DNA of 64,000 nt from the NCBI RefSeq assembly GCF_900143205.1, contig NZ_FRDH01000004.1, forward strand, positions 151,319 through 215,318, written 5' to 3'. Under the pieces are notes generated by a model. The model had not been told where the DNA came from. It was given only the letters and a program-made list of their open reading frames with translations, and searched no databases. The position numbers and the translations under genes were made by a program. The DNA is from Butyrivibrio hungatei DSM 14810 (GTDB taxonomy: Bacteria > Bacillota > Clostridia > Lachnospirales > Lachnospiraceae). Shown piece by piece: positions 44,983-54,300 of the stretch (the stretch's first letter is position 1; the number at the start of each line of letters is the position of its first letter).

Positions 44983-45294
44983 ATGAAAAGAGAAACAATC
45001 AAGAAAAACCGTATTCATGCCGCCGAGAAGAAAGAGTATTACACCGAACGTGAGAAATACTGGGCAAGACTCGAACAGGAAGCGGATGATGCGGAAGCGA
45101 TGAAGATCATTAGAAAGAAACATATAACACCGGAGCAGCTGGCACTGTTTAACAGCCTTTCTGAAAAAGAGGTTGCGGACATGATAGCTGCAAGGGATAA
45201 GGAAGTAAAACAGACCCCGCCCGATGAAGGCGGGGCCTTTCATGCAGAAAATGAAAAGGAGACAAACGAAAATGCAAAGAAAGTTATCAGTTAG
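44983..45294 (+). CDS. DUF4315-like small ICE protein
   Basis: This is a 103-residue charged protein behind AAGGAGG. The first half is a probable coiled coil (KNRIHAAEKKEYYTEREKYW), and ITPEQLALFNSLSEKEVADM resembles the end of DUF4315. The last 25 residues are read through a strong hairpin (CCCCGCC paired with GGCGGGG, 45215-45235). Function is unknown. Placement between the wall hydrolase and the DUF4366 surface protein is typical. It overlaps the next gene by 23 bases. Confidence 0.6.
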   Translation: MKRETIKKNRIHAAEKKEYYTEREKYWARLEQEADDAEAMKIIRKKHITPEQLALFNSLSEKEVADMIAARDKEVKQTPPDEGGAFHAENEKETNENAKKVIS

Positions 45295-47173
45295 GATTAT
45301 TGCATCGCTGATCTTATCGGTGATGCTATTTGCACTGCCGGTCGGGGCATTCATTGCGAACAGTTCCACGGCGGTATCGGTATATGCCGAAGAGAGCGTG
45401 ACAGGTAATGAAGCAGGAACTACAGATGATTCGTCATCAAGTGATGATGCTTCAGATAGAGGTTCTACAGATGAAGGAACAGATACAACAGTTGAAAATC
45501 CTTCGAGCGGGGATAATTCCGATGCCGAGGATACTTCCAACACAGGAGACAGCGCCTCCGAAAATGAATCCGGGGATGGTGAGGACGGTGGTGAGACTGG
45601 AGAAGATGATCCCACACCGACTCCTGAACCTACACCTGAGCCGGAACCTGAGTGTATCTGTGACCACAAGTGCAGCCAGTATGATTACAACAAGGACTGC
45701 CCTGTATGTAGTCAGAACTATAAGGACTGCGCATATAAGGAGCCGAGCGTAAAGATTACGATCAATACTCCTTCGGGATGGTACTCAAGCGGTACATCTG
45801 CAAAGGTCACTTTTAAGGTCGAAGATATCCTTGATACAGGGAACTTTGCCATAAAGTCCGTGAAAGCAAAGATCGGACAGAATGGCAGCTACAACGATGT
45901 AACAGAGGATATGTTCCTTGAGATTTCCGAGAACTGCACCGTATATGTGCTTGTGACGGATGCTAATGATAAGAGCTATGAGAGAAGCCGTTCCATCAAG
46001 TGCTTTGATACAAGCAAGCCTACGCTGAATGCGGCGGTATCGGACGGACTTCTCACTATCCAGGCATCCGATAATGACTCCGGCGTAAAGGTTATCTATG
46101 TGAACGGATATGAGTTTACTGATGTTACGAACGGAACCGTAAATATCAGGCTTTCCCAGTTCGATGCAGGCTATGAGTATTTCACGATCACAGCCATGGA
46201 TAATGCCGGGAATGTATCGGAGGTTTATAAGACAAAGAATCCTTACTACAAGGATCCTAACTCTGATGATGACAGTAATCCGGCAGAACAGCTTCCTGCA
46301 AGTGCGGAGGCTACGAAGCCTTCCAGTGCGACCGCAACGGTTACAGATCACACAAAGACTGACAGTAATGGAAATACGACAAGCACTACAAGTACCTCAA
46401 CCAGCACCAATACATCTCCCGAGGCGCAGAAAAAAGCCGAGTTTGCCAAGGCTGATGCAGAGGAGGCTGCTTTATCAGATGGAGAGAACGGCGAGGATAT
46501 GAACCTTGGAAAAGAGTTTTATACCATCGAAGCTGCAAGCGGCAAGGTCTTTTATCTGATCATTGATCGTGACGGACAGGAGGAGATGGTTTATTTCCTG
46601 ACAGAGATCACGGAGAATGACCTGCTTAATGTAACAACAGATAATTCGGAGACTCTGCCTAAGAACTCAGCGGCTCTTGAATCGCAGATCCCTGTGACGG
46701 AGAGCGCATTGCCTAATAACAATACGGATATCGACGATACCCACGAAGTTGAGACTCCTACTGAGACACCGAAGGAACCACAGGAGACTGAACCGGAAGA
46801 GCCTGCCGAAGAGGAGCCGGAAGAGCCTGTTAAGAGCAATCCGATTTTGGGATATATCATCATGGCTATCTTTGGCGGCGGTGTGATCGGGGCTGCATAT
46901 TATTTCAAGGTAGTTAAGAAAAAGCAGGACGGCGATTTTGTCGAGGATGAAGATGAAGAAGCCGAAGAGGAAGTATATGCAGACGATGCGGATGAGCAGG
47001 AAAAGGATCCTAATGACGCCTGGTTTGATAATGCCGATGATGCGGCAGATTATCCTGAACCTACAGAAGAACAGAAAGACAGACCTGCTCCTACGGCGGA
47101 GGATATGGAAGATGCAACAATAGCTGATACGGAAGAGGAGAGCGCAGCAGATGTATCAGAAAAAGATGAATAA
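45272..47173 (+). CDS. DUF4366 domain surface protein
   Basis: This is a 633-residue exported protein. ATG 45272 sits 10 bases after AAAAGGAG and begins a signal peptide (LSVRIIASLILSVMLFALPV, cleavage after about residue 40). A Ser/Asp/Glu-rich stretch covers residues 40-120. Four Cys residues (CICDHKCSQY and CPVC) near 125-145 could bind a metal. Ig-like domains may lie at about 150-320. The DUF4366 domain (EFYTIEAASGKVFYLIIDRD) is near 410-460. A membrane helix (ILGYIIMAIFGGGVIGAAYY) near 525 precedes a very acidic inner tail. It may act as mating-surface adhesin or channel scaffold. Confidence 0.82.
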   Translation: MQRKLSVRIIASLILSVMLFALPVGAFIANSSTAVSVYAEESVTGNEAGTTDDSSSSDDASDRGSTDEGTDTTVENPSSGDNSDAEDTSNTGDSASENESGDGEDGGETGEDDPTPTPEPTPEPEPECICDHKCSQYDYNKDCPVCSQNYKDCAYKEPSVKITINTPSGWYSSGTSAKVTFKVEDILDTGNFAIKSVKAKIGQNGSYNDVTEDMFLEISENCTVYVLVTDANDKSYERSRSIKCFDTSKPTLNAAVSDGLLTIQASDNDSGVKVIYVNGYEFTDVTNGTVNIRLSQFDAGYEYFTITAMDNAGNVSEVYKTKNPYYKDPNSDDDSNPAEQLPASAEATKPSSATATVTDHTKTDSNGNTTSTTSTSTSTNTSPEAQKKAEFAKADAEEAALSDGENGEDMNLGKEFYTIEAASGKVFYLIIDRDGQEEMVYFLTEITENDLLNVTTDNSETLPKNSAALESQIPVTESALPNNNTDIDDTHEVETPTETPKEPQETEPEEPAEEEPEEPVKSNPILGYIIMAIFGGGVIGAAYYFKVVKKKQDGDFVEDEDEEAEEEVYADDADEQEKDPNDAWFDNADDAADYPEPTEEQKDRPAPTAEDMEDATIADTEEESAADVSEKDE

Positions 47174-47185
47174 ACACATTTACGG

Positions 47186-47214
47186 CGGAGAGGATAACCT
47201 CTCCGTCATCTTTT
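47186..47214 (+). terminator. Terminator after the DUF4366 gene
   Basis: CGGAGAGG (47186-47193) pairs perfectly with CCTCTCCG (47198-47205) across a 4-nt loop, followed by TCATCTTTTG. It ends the channel block before the DNA-handling genes. Confidence 0.8.
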
Positions 47215-47233
47215 GAAAGGAGAAATGAGTTTT

Positions 47234-47722
47234 ATGGAACAGACAGCAGAAAAAAAGAAGATGGATGAGATCACCATCAAGTTTGGCAAGGGATGTGTCG
47301 GAGAGCCTTTTACGGGTAAGGACGGCAAGGAGTATAAGCAGATCCTTATTCCTAACAAGGATGAAAATGATCATAGTCCCTGGGCAACATTTGTAGCAAG
47401 GTCAAATGCGGTGCATGAGGATCAGTATGGTAAGGGCATGTGGATGAAGCTACCTGCTGATGGCCATACCACAGTACGCAAGGATCACTGCGTCGGTGAG
47501 GGCGCAGATGGAAAAAAGATCTGGGAGACTGAAAAGACCAAGGTATCCAACAGAGATCTGAAGGGCATGGTGGAGTTTTATAAGTCCAGAGGCAAGGAAC
47601 AGGAGGAAAAGCCGAGAGAATCTCTTAAGGACAGGCTTTCCGAGAAAAAGGCGGAAGTATCACAGCAGAAGCACGATGCTCCTCAGAAGACTGCCACCAA
47701 GTCAAAGGAAGCTTCTTTATAA
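47234..47722 (+). CDS. ICE protein of unknown function with the shared C-terminal motif
   Basis: This is a 162-residue soluble protein. ATG 47234 is about 11 bases from AAAGGAG, a better distance than ATG 47225. The first 110 residues form a compact beta-rich region (ITIKFGKGCVGEPFTGKDGK, WATFVARSNAVHED) that could be an OB-like fold, so a single-strand DNA-binding function is possible but unproven. The tail carries RESLKDRLSEKKAEV, which recurs in other ICE proteins. It directly precedes topB. Confidence 0.65.
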   Translation: MEQTAEKKKMDEITIKFGKGCVGEPFTGKDGKEYKQILIPNKDENDHSPWATFVARSNAVHEDQYGKGMWMKLPADGHTTVRKDHCVGEGADGKKIWETEKTKVSNRDLKGMVEFYKSRGKEQEEKPRESLKDRLSEKKAEVSQQKHDAPQKTATKSKEASL

Positions 47723-47732
47723 GGAGGCTGCT

Positions 47733-49838
47733 ATGGGATACAAGTTAGTGGTTACTGAAAAGCCCAGTGTGGCCAGAGCCTATGCGGATGCACTGGGCGT
47801 AAAGAATGCACAGGACGGTTATATCGAGGGAAACGGTTATATCATTTCATGGTGCGTAGGACATCTTATCGAGCTGGCACAGCCGGATTCTTATGATCCT
47901 GCACTAAAGAAATGGTCGTATAATTCGCTCCCGATCATGCCGGGGAACTGGCAGTATGAGATCAAAAAGGATACAAAAGCCCAGTTTAAGGTACTTAAGA
48001 AGCTCATGCACGATAAAGGTGTGGATGAGACTATCTGTGCTACCGATGCCGGACGAGAGGGCGAGCTTATATTCAGACTTGTATATGAGCAGGCAGGCTG
48101 TGATAAACCCATCAAGCGTTTATGGCTTTCATCCATGGAAGAGAGTGCCATAAGGGAAGGCTTTGCCAATCTGAAACCCGGATATATGTACAACGACCTG
48201 TATCAGAGTGCTTTATGCAGACAACAGGCTGACTGGCTTGTGGGTATCAATGGTACAAGGCTTTTCACGGTGCTTTATAACAGACTTTTGAAAGTCGGAA
48301 GGGTGCAGACTCCTACACTTGCAATGCTTGTGGACAGAGACGAAGCAATCCGAACCTTTAAGAAAGAGCCGTTTTATACCTGCCATATAGATGTAAATGG
48401 CATGGAAGCGGTATCCGATAAGTTCAAGACCGAAGATGAGGCAATGTCCGTAGAGGGATGTGCCGTATTTAACCCGGTGCGTATTACGAAGGTGGAGGAA
48501 GAGGAAAAGAGTATCGCACAGCCGAGACTTTATGACCTTACCACCCTGCAGAGGGATGCCAATCGTATCTTTGGATTTACGGCAAAGCAGACCTTGGATT
48601 ATACCCAGAGCCTTTATGAAAAGCGTCTTTGTACTTATCCGAGGACGGACAGCCAGTTTTTATCCGATGATATGGGACAGACTGCGGAAGATGTGATCGG
48701 AGCGGTGTTTAAAAGCATATTAAAGATTCCGCAGGATTATTCGCCGGATATCGGCAGAGTCTTAAACAGTAAAAAGGTCACAGACCACCATGCCATCATT
48801 CCCACGATGGAAATAGGCAAACAAAATATGGATGCACTTGCAGAGGGAGAGAAGAAGATTCTTTACCTCATTTCATATCGTGTTCTGTGTGCTACATCCG
48901 GGAGGCACATTTATAAGGGTGTAAAGGTGGAACTTGACTGTGATGGGTTTAAGTTTCATGCAAGCGGAAAGACGGTCATATCCGAAGGCTTTAAGAAGTA
49001 TGAAAAGATGCTCAGGAACCGCTTTAAGGTAAAGACTGATGCGGAAGATGAAGAAAAGCCTATTCCAGTAATAAGGGAAGGACAGTCATTCCGTGATGTG
49101 AATCCGAGAGTGGTGGAGGGCTTCACGCAGCCACCAAAAGCTTTTACGGAAGACACGCTCCTTAAGTATATGGAGACTGCCGGTGCTTCGGAAATGGACG
49201 ATGATGTAGAGCGTAAGGGTCTCGGCACACCTGCCACCAGAGCGGATATCATCGAGAAGCTGGTAAAAGACGGTTTTGTCAAAAGAGATAAGAAAAAGCT
49301 GGTTCCCACGGATGATGGAATCAAGCTCATAACCATCCTGCCTGATGCGGTGAAATCTCCGCAGATGACGGCGGACTGGGAAAACGCACTTGTCCTTGTC
49401 TCCAAGGGTGAGATGAGTGCGGATGCCTTTATTAAGGGCATTAAGGACATGGTAACTGATTTGATAAAAACATACAGTAGCGTAAGCGAGGAGGAAAAGA
49501 AGATGTTTGGTTCAGAAGAAGCAATCGGAAAATGCCCTAAGTGTGGCGGAGATGTTGTTGTCGGCAAGTATGGAGCATACTGCACCGAGAAGTGCGGCAT
49601 GAGCCTTGGCTATGCCATGGGAAGAAAGCTTGACGAGGAGCAGATCAAGAAGCTTCTTGCAGGAGAAAAGATCTTTATGAAAGGTCTTAAGAGCAAGAAG
49701 GGCAAGAGCTACGATGCTTTTCTTAAGCCTGAAGGTGTGGAGGCGTATGACTACACCAATAAGGATGGCGAAGAGAGGAGCGGTTTCCAGTTCAAGTTTT
49801 CCATGGAGTTTCCGGAGCGTAAGAAGAAGGGAGAGTGA
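47733..49838 (+). CDS. topB: DNA topoisomerase III
   Basis: This type IA topoisomerase decatenates single-stranded links and is carried by many ICEs. The 701-residue protein starts at ATG 47733 behind AAGGAGG. The Toprim domain has VVTEKPSVARAYADALG near residue 4 and ATDAGREGELIFR near residue 104. The catalytic tyrosine lies in CTYPRTDSQFL near residue 303. The C-terminal part has a zinc-ribbon segment (CPKCGGDVVVGKYGAYC) and a following topoisomerase-like tail (MKGLKSKKGKSYDAFLK). It is 10 bases from the upstream gene. Confidence 0.94.
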   Translation: MGYKLVVTEKPSVARAYADALGVKNAQDGYIEGNGYIISWCVGHLIELAQPDSYDPALKKWSYNSLPIMPGNWQYEIKKDTKAQFKVLKKLMHDKGVDETICATDAGREGELIFRLVYEQAGCDKPIKRLWLSSMEESAIREGFANLKPGYMYNDLYQSALCRQQADWLVGINGTRLFTVLYNRLLKVGRVQTPTLAMLVDRDEAIRTFKKEPFYTCHIDVNGMEAVSDKFKTEDEAMSVEGCAVFNPVRITKVEEEEKSIAQPRLYDLTTLQRDANRIFGFTAKQTLDYTQSLYEKRLCTYPRTDSQFLSDDMGQTAEDVIGAVFKSILKIPQDYSPDIGRVLNSKKVTDHHAIIPTMEIGKQNMDALAEGEKKILYLISYRVLCATSGRHIYKGVKVELDCDGFKFHASGKTVISEGFKKYEKMLRNRFKVKTDAEDEEKPIPVIREGQSFRDVNPRVVEGFTQPPKAFTEDTLLKYMETAGASEMDDDVERKGLGTPATRADIIEKLVKDGFVKRDKKKLVPTDDGIKLITILPDAVKSPQMTADWENALVLVSKGEMSADAFIKGIKDMVTDLIKTYSSVSEEEKKMFGSEEAIGKCPKCGGDVVVGKYGAYCTEKCGMSLGYAMGRKLDEEQIKKLLAGEKIFMKGLKSKKGKSYDAFLKPEGVEAYDYTNKDGEERSGFQFKFSMEFPERKKKGE

Positions 49839-49843
49839 GCAAC

Positions 49844-50002
49844 ATGAAGAAAGCAGTAAAGGTATTACTGGGCATTGCGGCGGCAGGAACCATTGTTTCC
49901 GCCGTCGTTTATGCAGTAAAGAAGTACAAGGACAGAAAAAACAAGGATTTCTGTGATGATTATTTTAACTATATGGAGGAGGTTACAGAAGATGCAGAAT
50001 AA
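49844..50002 (+). CDS. 52-residue single-pass membrane peptide
   Basis: ATG 49844 follows GGAGAG at the topB end. The peptide has a basic start, one hydrophobic helix (VLLGIAAAGTIVSAVVYAV, residues 7-25), a Lys-rich segment and an acidic end. Its overlap with the next small gene by 11 bases suggests coupled translation. No known family. Confidence 0.6.
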   Translation: MKKAVKVLLGIAAAGTIVSAVVYAVKKYKDRKNKDFCDDYFNYMEEVTEDAE

Positions 50003-50147
50003 CAACGTGATCGCAACAGAGGTTGCAGAAAAGCAGAGGACAAGCGGCAAAGCCCGCTTCACAGCCTATATGCAGGGCATGAAGAAGTTGGAGCGTAAGG
50101 CACAGATGCAGAAGGAAGCTATGATGAAGGGAGGAACAAATGCATGA
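49992..50147 (+). CDS. 51-residue basic peptide
   Basis: ATG 49992 sits behind GGAGGAGG. The 51-residue product (MQNNNVIATEVAEKQRTSGK, then Met/Lys-rich helix KLERKAQMQKEAMMKGG) is basic and soluble. It overlaps the preceding peptide gene by 11 bases and the DUF5688 start by 4 bases (ATGA). No family is recognised. Confidence 0.6.
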   Translation: MQNNNVIATEVAEKQRTSGKARFTAYMQGMKKLERKAQMQKEAMMKGGTNA

Positions 50148-51292
50148 ATTACGAAGAGTTTAAGCAGGAAGTGGCAGACCGTATCAAGGAGTTTCTGCCT
50201 GAGAAGTATGAAAATGCGGATGTTTCCATTCAGACCGTTGTAAAGAACAATGATCAGAAGCTGGATGGTCTTATGGTAAAGCTTGAGGACAGCAATATCG
50301 CTCCCAACATTTACCTTAACCAGTTTTATGAGCAGCATGAGGACGGCAGACCTATGGATGATATCCTGGCTGCAATCGCAGATGTCCGCACTCAGCATGA
50401 GATGTCACAGGATTTCGATGTTAGCAGGCTTACGGATTTTGACAGCGTGAAGGATCGTATCACCTGCCGTCTTATCAATGCAGAGCAGAATGCGGAGTAT
50501 CTTGCAGATAAGCCTCATACCATGGTGGATGACCTGGCTGTTACATACCATATCGCAATCGGCAAAGAAGAGAGCGGCAATATGTCTGCTCCTATCACCA
50601 ACAGGCTCATGGAAGGATACGGTGTGGATGTAGAACAGCTTCATCAGATTGCCCTCGATAACATGGACACACTTACTCCGGCAACCTTTAAGAGCATGAC
50701 GGAGACCATGGTTGATATGATGCTTCCCGATATGATGCGAAGCGGAATGTCTGAGGAAGAGGCAAGGGAGGCCATCGCCGGTATGATCCCGCCTACACCT
50801 GATGAGATGATGTATGTACTTTCCAATGAGGATAAGCTTAACGGTGCGGCAGTTCTCCTTAACGATAAGGTCATGGATGATATCACCGAGAAGCTGGGTC
50901 AGGACTACTTCATTTTACCTTCGAGTGTGCATGAGGTGCTGATCGTACCTAAGAATGACCAGATGGATCTTAAGACACTGGAGAGCATGGTGCAGGATGT
51001 GAATGCCACACAGGTAGCACCGGAGGAAAGACTCTCCGATCACGTATATGCCTATGACGCAAAGGAGCATGAGCTTTTCCGTGCTGACAAGGCAGAGGAG
51101 AGAGCTGCGGCAAAGGAAACCGAGGCTTCAAAAGAAACTGCTGTAGTAAAGACTGCGGCAAAAGAGGAAAAGAAGCAGGAGCGTCCTTCCCTTAAGGAAA
51201 GACTTGCTCAGAAGAAAGACATTGTTGCCAAGAATGAGGCAACCAGGGAGCCTCGTCAGATGAATAAGGACAGAGGACAGGCTTTGGCATAA
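50144..51292 (+). CDS. DUF5688 family protein with shared C-terminal motif
   Basis: This is a 382-residue soluble protein of the DUF5688 type, found in clostridial ICEs. The N-terminus MNYEEFKQEVADRIKEFLPE and the central segments TYHIAIGKEESGNMSAPITN and YFILPSSVHEVLIVP are visible. The tail has a Lys/Ala/Glu-rich linker, then ERPSLKERLAQKKDIVAKN and a KDRGQALA end. Function is unknown. The start is coupled to the upstream peptide by ATGA. The next ORF begins 73 bases after its stop. Confidence 0.75.
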   Translation: MNYEEFKQEVADRIKEFLPEKYENADVSIQTVVKNNDQKLDGLMVKLEDSNIAPNIYLNQFYEQHEDGRPMDDILAAIADVRTQHEMSQDFDVSRLTDFDSVKDRITCRLINAEQNAEYLADKPHTMVDDLAVTYHIAIGKEESGNMSAPITNRLMEGYGVDVEQLHQIALDNMDTLTPATFKSMTETMVDMMLPDMMRSGMSEEEAREAIAGMIPPTPDEMMYVLSNEDKLNGAAVLLNDKVMDDITEKLGQDYFILPSSVHEVLIVPKNDQMDLKTLESMVQDVNATQVAPEERLSDHVYAYDAKEHELFRADKAEERAAAKETEASKETAVVKTAAKEEKKQERPSLKERLAQKKDIVAKNEATREPRQMNKDRGQALA

Positions 51293-51364
51293 GGATTTTT
51301 GTTTTGGAACGGGAGAGGGGCAGCGATGTCCTTCTCCCATAATCTTTATAAGGAGAAACAGGCT

Positions 51365-54300
51365 ATGGCAAGAAAATATGATGAGATCAAATGGCTTGCA
51401 CAGGCTACGGCACAGGATTTATCGGCAGATATGGAAAAGTGGAAAGGATTCCTTACCACTGCCGGAAGGCTATACCGGTATCCTTTCATGGATCAGCTGC
51501 TTATCTATGCCCAGAGACCGGATGCCACAGCATGTGCAGAGCTTGAAACATGGAATCAGAAGATGAACTGCTGGGTCAACCGTGGGTCCAAGGGTATCGC
51601 TCTTTTGGATGAAAGCAGCGGCAGACCAAGACTTCGGTATGTATTTGATGTGTCAAATGTGCATCCCGGATGGAATGTTGGAAGACTCCCGTACATATGG
51701 CAGGTCAGGGAACGGAATGAACAGACAGTTCTCAACAGACTTGAAAACATATATGGAAAAACGGATGAAAGCAGACCTTTCGGAGATAGGCTGGTGGAGC
51801 TGGCACATCGTATTGCGGATGATTATTACAGGGATGTAATGCCTGATCTGCAGGACCGGGTGGATGGAAGCTTTCTGCATGGATATGATGAACTGAATCT
51901 TGAACTGCGCTTGCAAGAGACCATGAGAGATTCCATCGCATATACGCTTCTTACAAGGTGCGGTGTGGATACAGAACTTTATGATTTTGATTTTCGTTAT
52001 CTGCATGAGTTCAGCGATGTGAAAACGCTGTCGGTACTTGGAAATGCAGTATCGGAAATGACTGAGCCGGTACTCATGGAAATCGGAAGAGCGGTAACGG
52101 TACAGGAACGTCATATCGCCAGATATGGCGAAGTAGAAAGACAAACGGAGAATATATCACAAGCCGTAGAAAAAAGCCAAAATTCGCTTGCAAATGAGGC
52201 TCAGAATGAATATAATGCTTTAAAGCGTGAAAGCGAGCGGCAAGGTGATATTTCCACCGATGATTATGAAAAAGGCGAAAGCGCTAATATTTCAGAACAA
52301 GGAGGAAATGACCATGGAACTGACTTACATGCAGAGCGGGGATTATCTGATCCCGAACCTGATCGCGAACAGCGAGCCGGAGGAACCCTTAACGAAGTAC
52401 GGACTGATGCGGAGGAACTTCTTAAAGGAACACAGGAGAGGAACCTACAGCGGGATGATGTTAGAGGGGAATCTGAAGGAGCACTGCCTGATGATTCAGA
52501 AGCAGGCAGAGGAGAGGATGGATCTGTTGACATCCCAGATGGCGAAGTCCCAGGGAGTGAACGAAGCCCTGAAAGCATCAGACCAGATGAAGTGGGTGGG
52601 TCTGATGAACAACATCCGGGCATCGGCGGAGGAGATAGTTTTATCGGAGCTGATCTACAGCTAAACCCTCCGGATGCAGAACCCGAACAACTGAATATGT
52701 TTGACCTGTTCCCATCATTTGCGGAACAGGTGGGAACGATAGCAGCAGCGGAAGCAAGCGTGAAAACGAAGGCTCCCGCTGTTTTTATGCTAAAAGACGA
52801 CCAGCTTCTTGATGTGATCAGATCCGGTGGTGGCAAAGAGAATAACCGTAAGCGTATCTATGCAAAGTACCAGGCAGGAAAAGATGCTGCGGAAATGACT
52901 GATTTCATAAAGAATGAGATCGGAACTACCGGTAAGGGCTTTGAATTTGACGGGCAGAGGGTATCTGTTTGGTTTAATGAAAATGGTATGAGCATCGCAC
53001 CGGGCAATTCCGCTCAGGTGGACTTTGCCACTACCTATAGTTGGAGCCTTGTGGAAGAGTTCACCCGTCAGATGGTGGAAAACGGCTCATATATGTCGAG
53101 AAATGAAGCCTTTCTTGTGGACAGCACCGAACGGGCGAGGGTGGCTGATCAGATTTATTTCTTTTTCCGTGACGGCATTGATGATATGCCTGATTCTCTT
53201 TCTATCCAAGGAAGTAATTATCCCGACAGCCAGGCACATATCGTAGAGCTGCTATCTACCCATGAGGGAAGAGAGCTGCTTGCAGAGGAAATCGGCAGGG
53301 CTGCGGACAGGATAGAGAGCGGAGAGCTTCAACTTCGGTGGCGATATGTAAAAGAGCCGGAGTATCTGCTTTCAGAGATTGCCGACCTCGATGCTGAGCG
53401 TAGGGAGTTTCCTCTTGCAGATGAGGTAAATGTAAGGCTTGAAAACTTCATTACCCAGGATGAGATTGACAGCAGGCTCACCCATGGAAGCGGTGTATCG
53501 CAGGGACTTTTCCGTATCTATGATTATTTTAAGGAAGGGCATGACAGCAAAGATAATGTAGCGTTCCTTAAGAGCGAATACGGTACTGGTGGTCAGTCAG
53601 ATGCACTGATTGGAAATGATAAGAGTTGGGAAGACCATGATGCAAAGGGCATTCAGCTTGACAAAGGCAGTATCATGGAGCCTTATACATCCGTGCTTCT
53701 TAACTGGAATGTGGTGGAAAAGCGTATCCGTGAACTGATTGCAGAGGATAAGTACCTGTCTCCAAAGGCAAAGGAAGCCTATGCAGAGTATAAAAAGGAG
53801 CAGGAAAAGGAAGCTCTTGCTGATGAGCAGGAAAAACTTGTTGATGCCATTGAAGCCGGGGATGCACAGGAAGAGCCTGAAAGCAAAGAGGCGGATCATA
53901 ATCCCGAATTCGGTCCGCCTGTCGGACGGGGAGAGAATAGCCTTTGGTCGATAGTCCATGAAGCGGATGATGAAAATGATAATCCCCAGGAGTGGGCAAC
54001 AAAGCTCCCTTCCGGTCAGTATGTATGGATAGACCGTGAGGAAGATGGTTCATATGGGATTCATCCGGTTGCTGATTCTCTTGCTGCTCCTACGGAGACC
54101 TTCAGGACTCTTGAAGAGGCGCAGGAGTATGTTGACGAGACCATGCGGGGAGAAGTGCTTAAAGAGCAGGCTTTAGAGCAGGAATCTTCAACATATACAA
54201 TCTATCAGATATCGGATGAAGCTGAGGACAGACGGGATATCATCTTTGAAAATCTGGAGCACCTGCAGAACAGAGGACTGTCTGTTGATGCGGCAAACTA

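Noticed and set aside
44782..45669. 295-codon minus-strand open frame
   Set aside because: It is antisense to the NlpC domain, DUF4315 and the Ser/Asp-rich start of DUF4366, and is itself low-complexity (Ser/Pro/Val). The + strand genes have domains and ribosome sites.
45785..46351. 188-codon minus-strand frame in DUF4366
   Set aside because: Antisense to an exported protein with clear signal peptide and domain; Ile/Arg-rich composition typical of a shadow.
52264..52836. 190-codon minus-strand frame over the tnpV region
   Set aside because: Ser/Pro-rich shadow of the Gly/Asp/Glu-rich linker; the two + strand frames explain the lack of stops.
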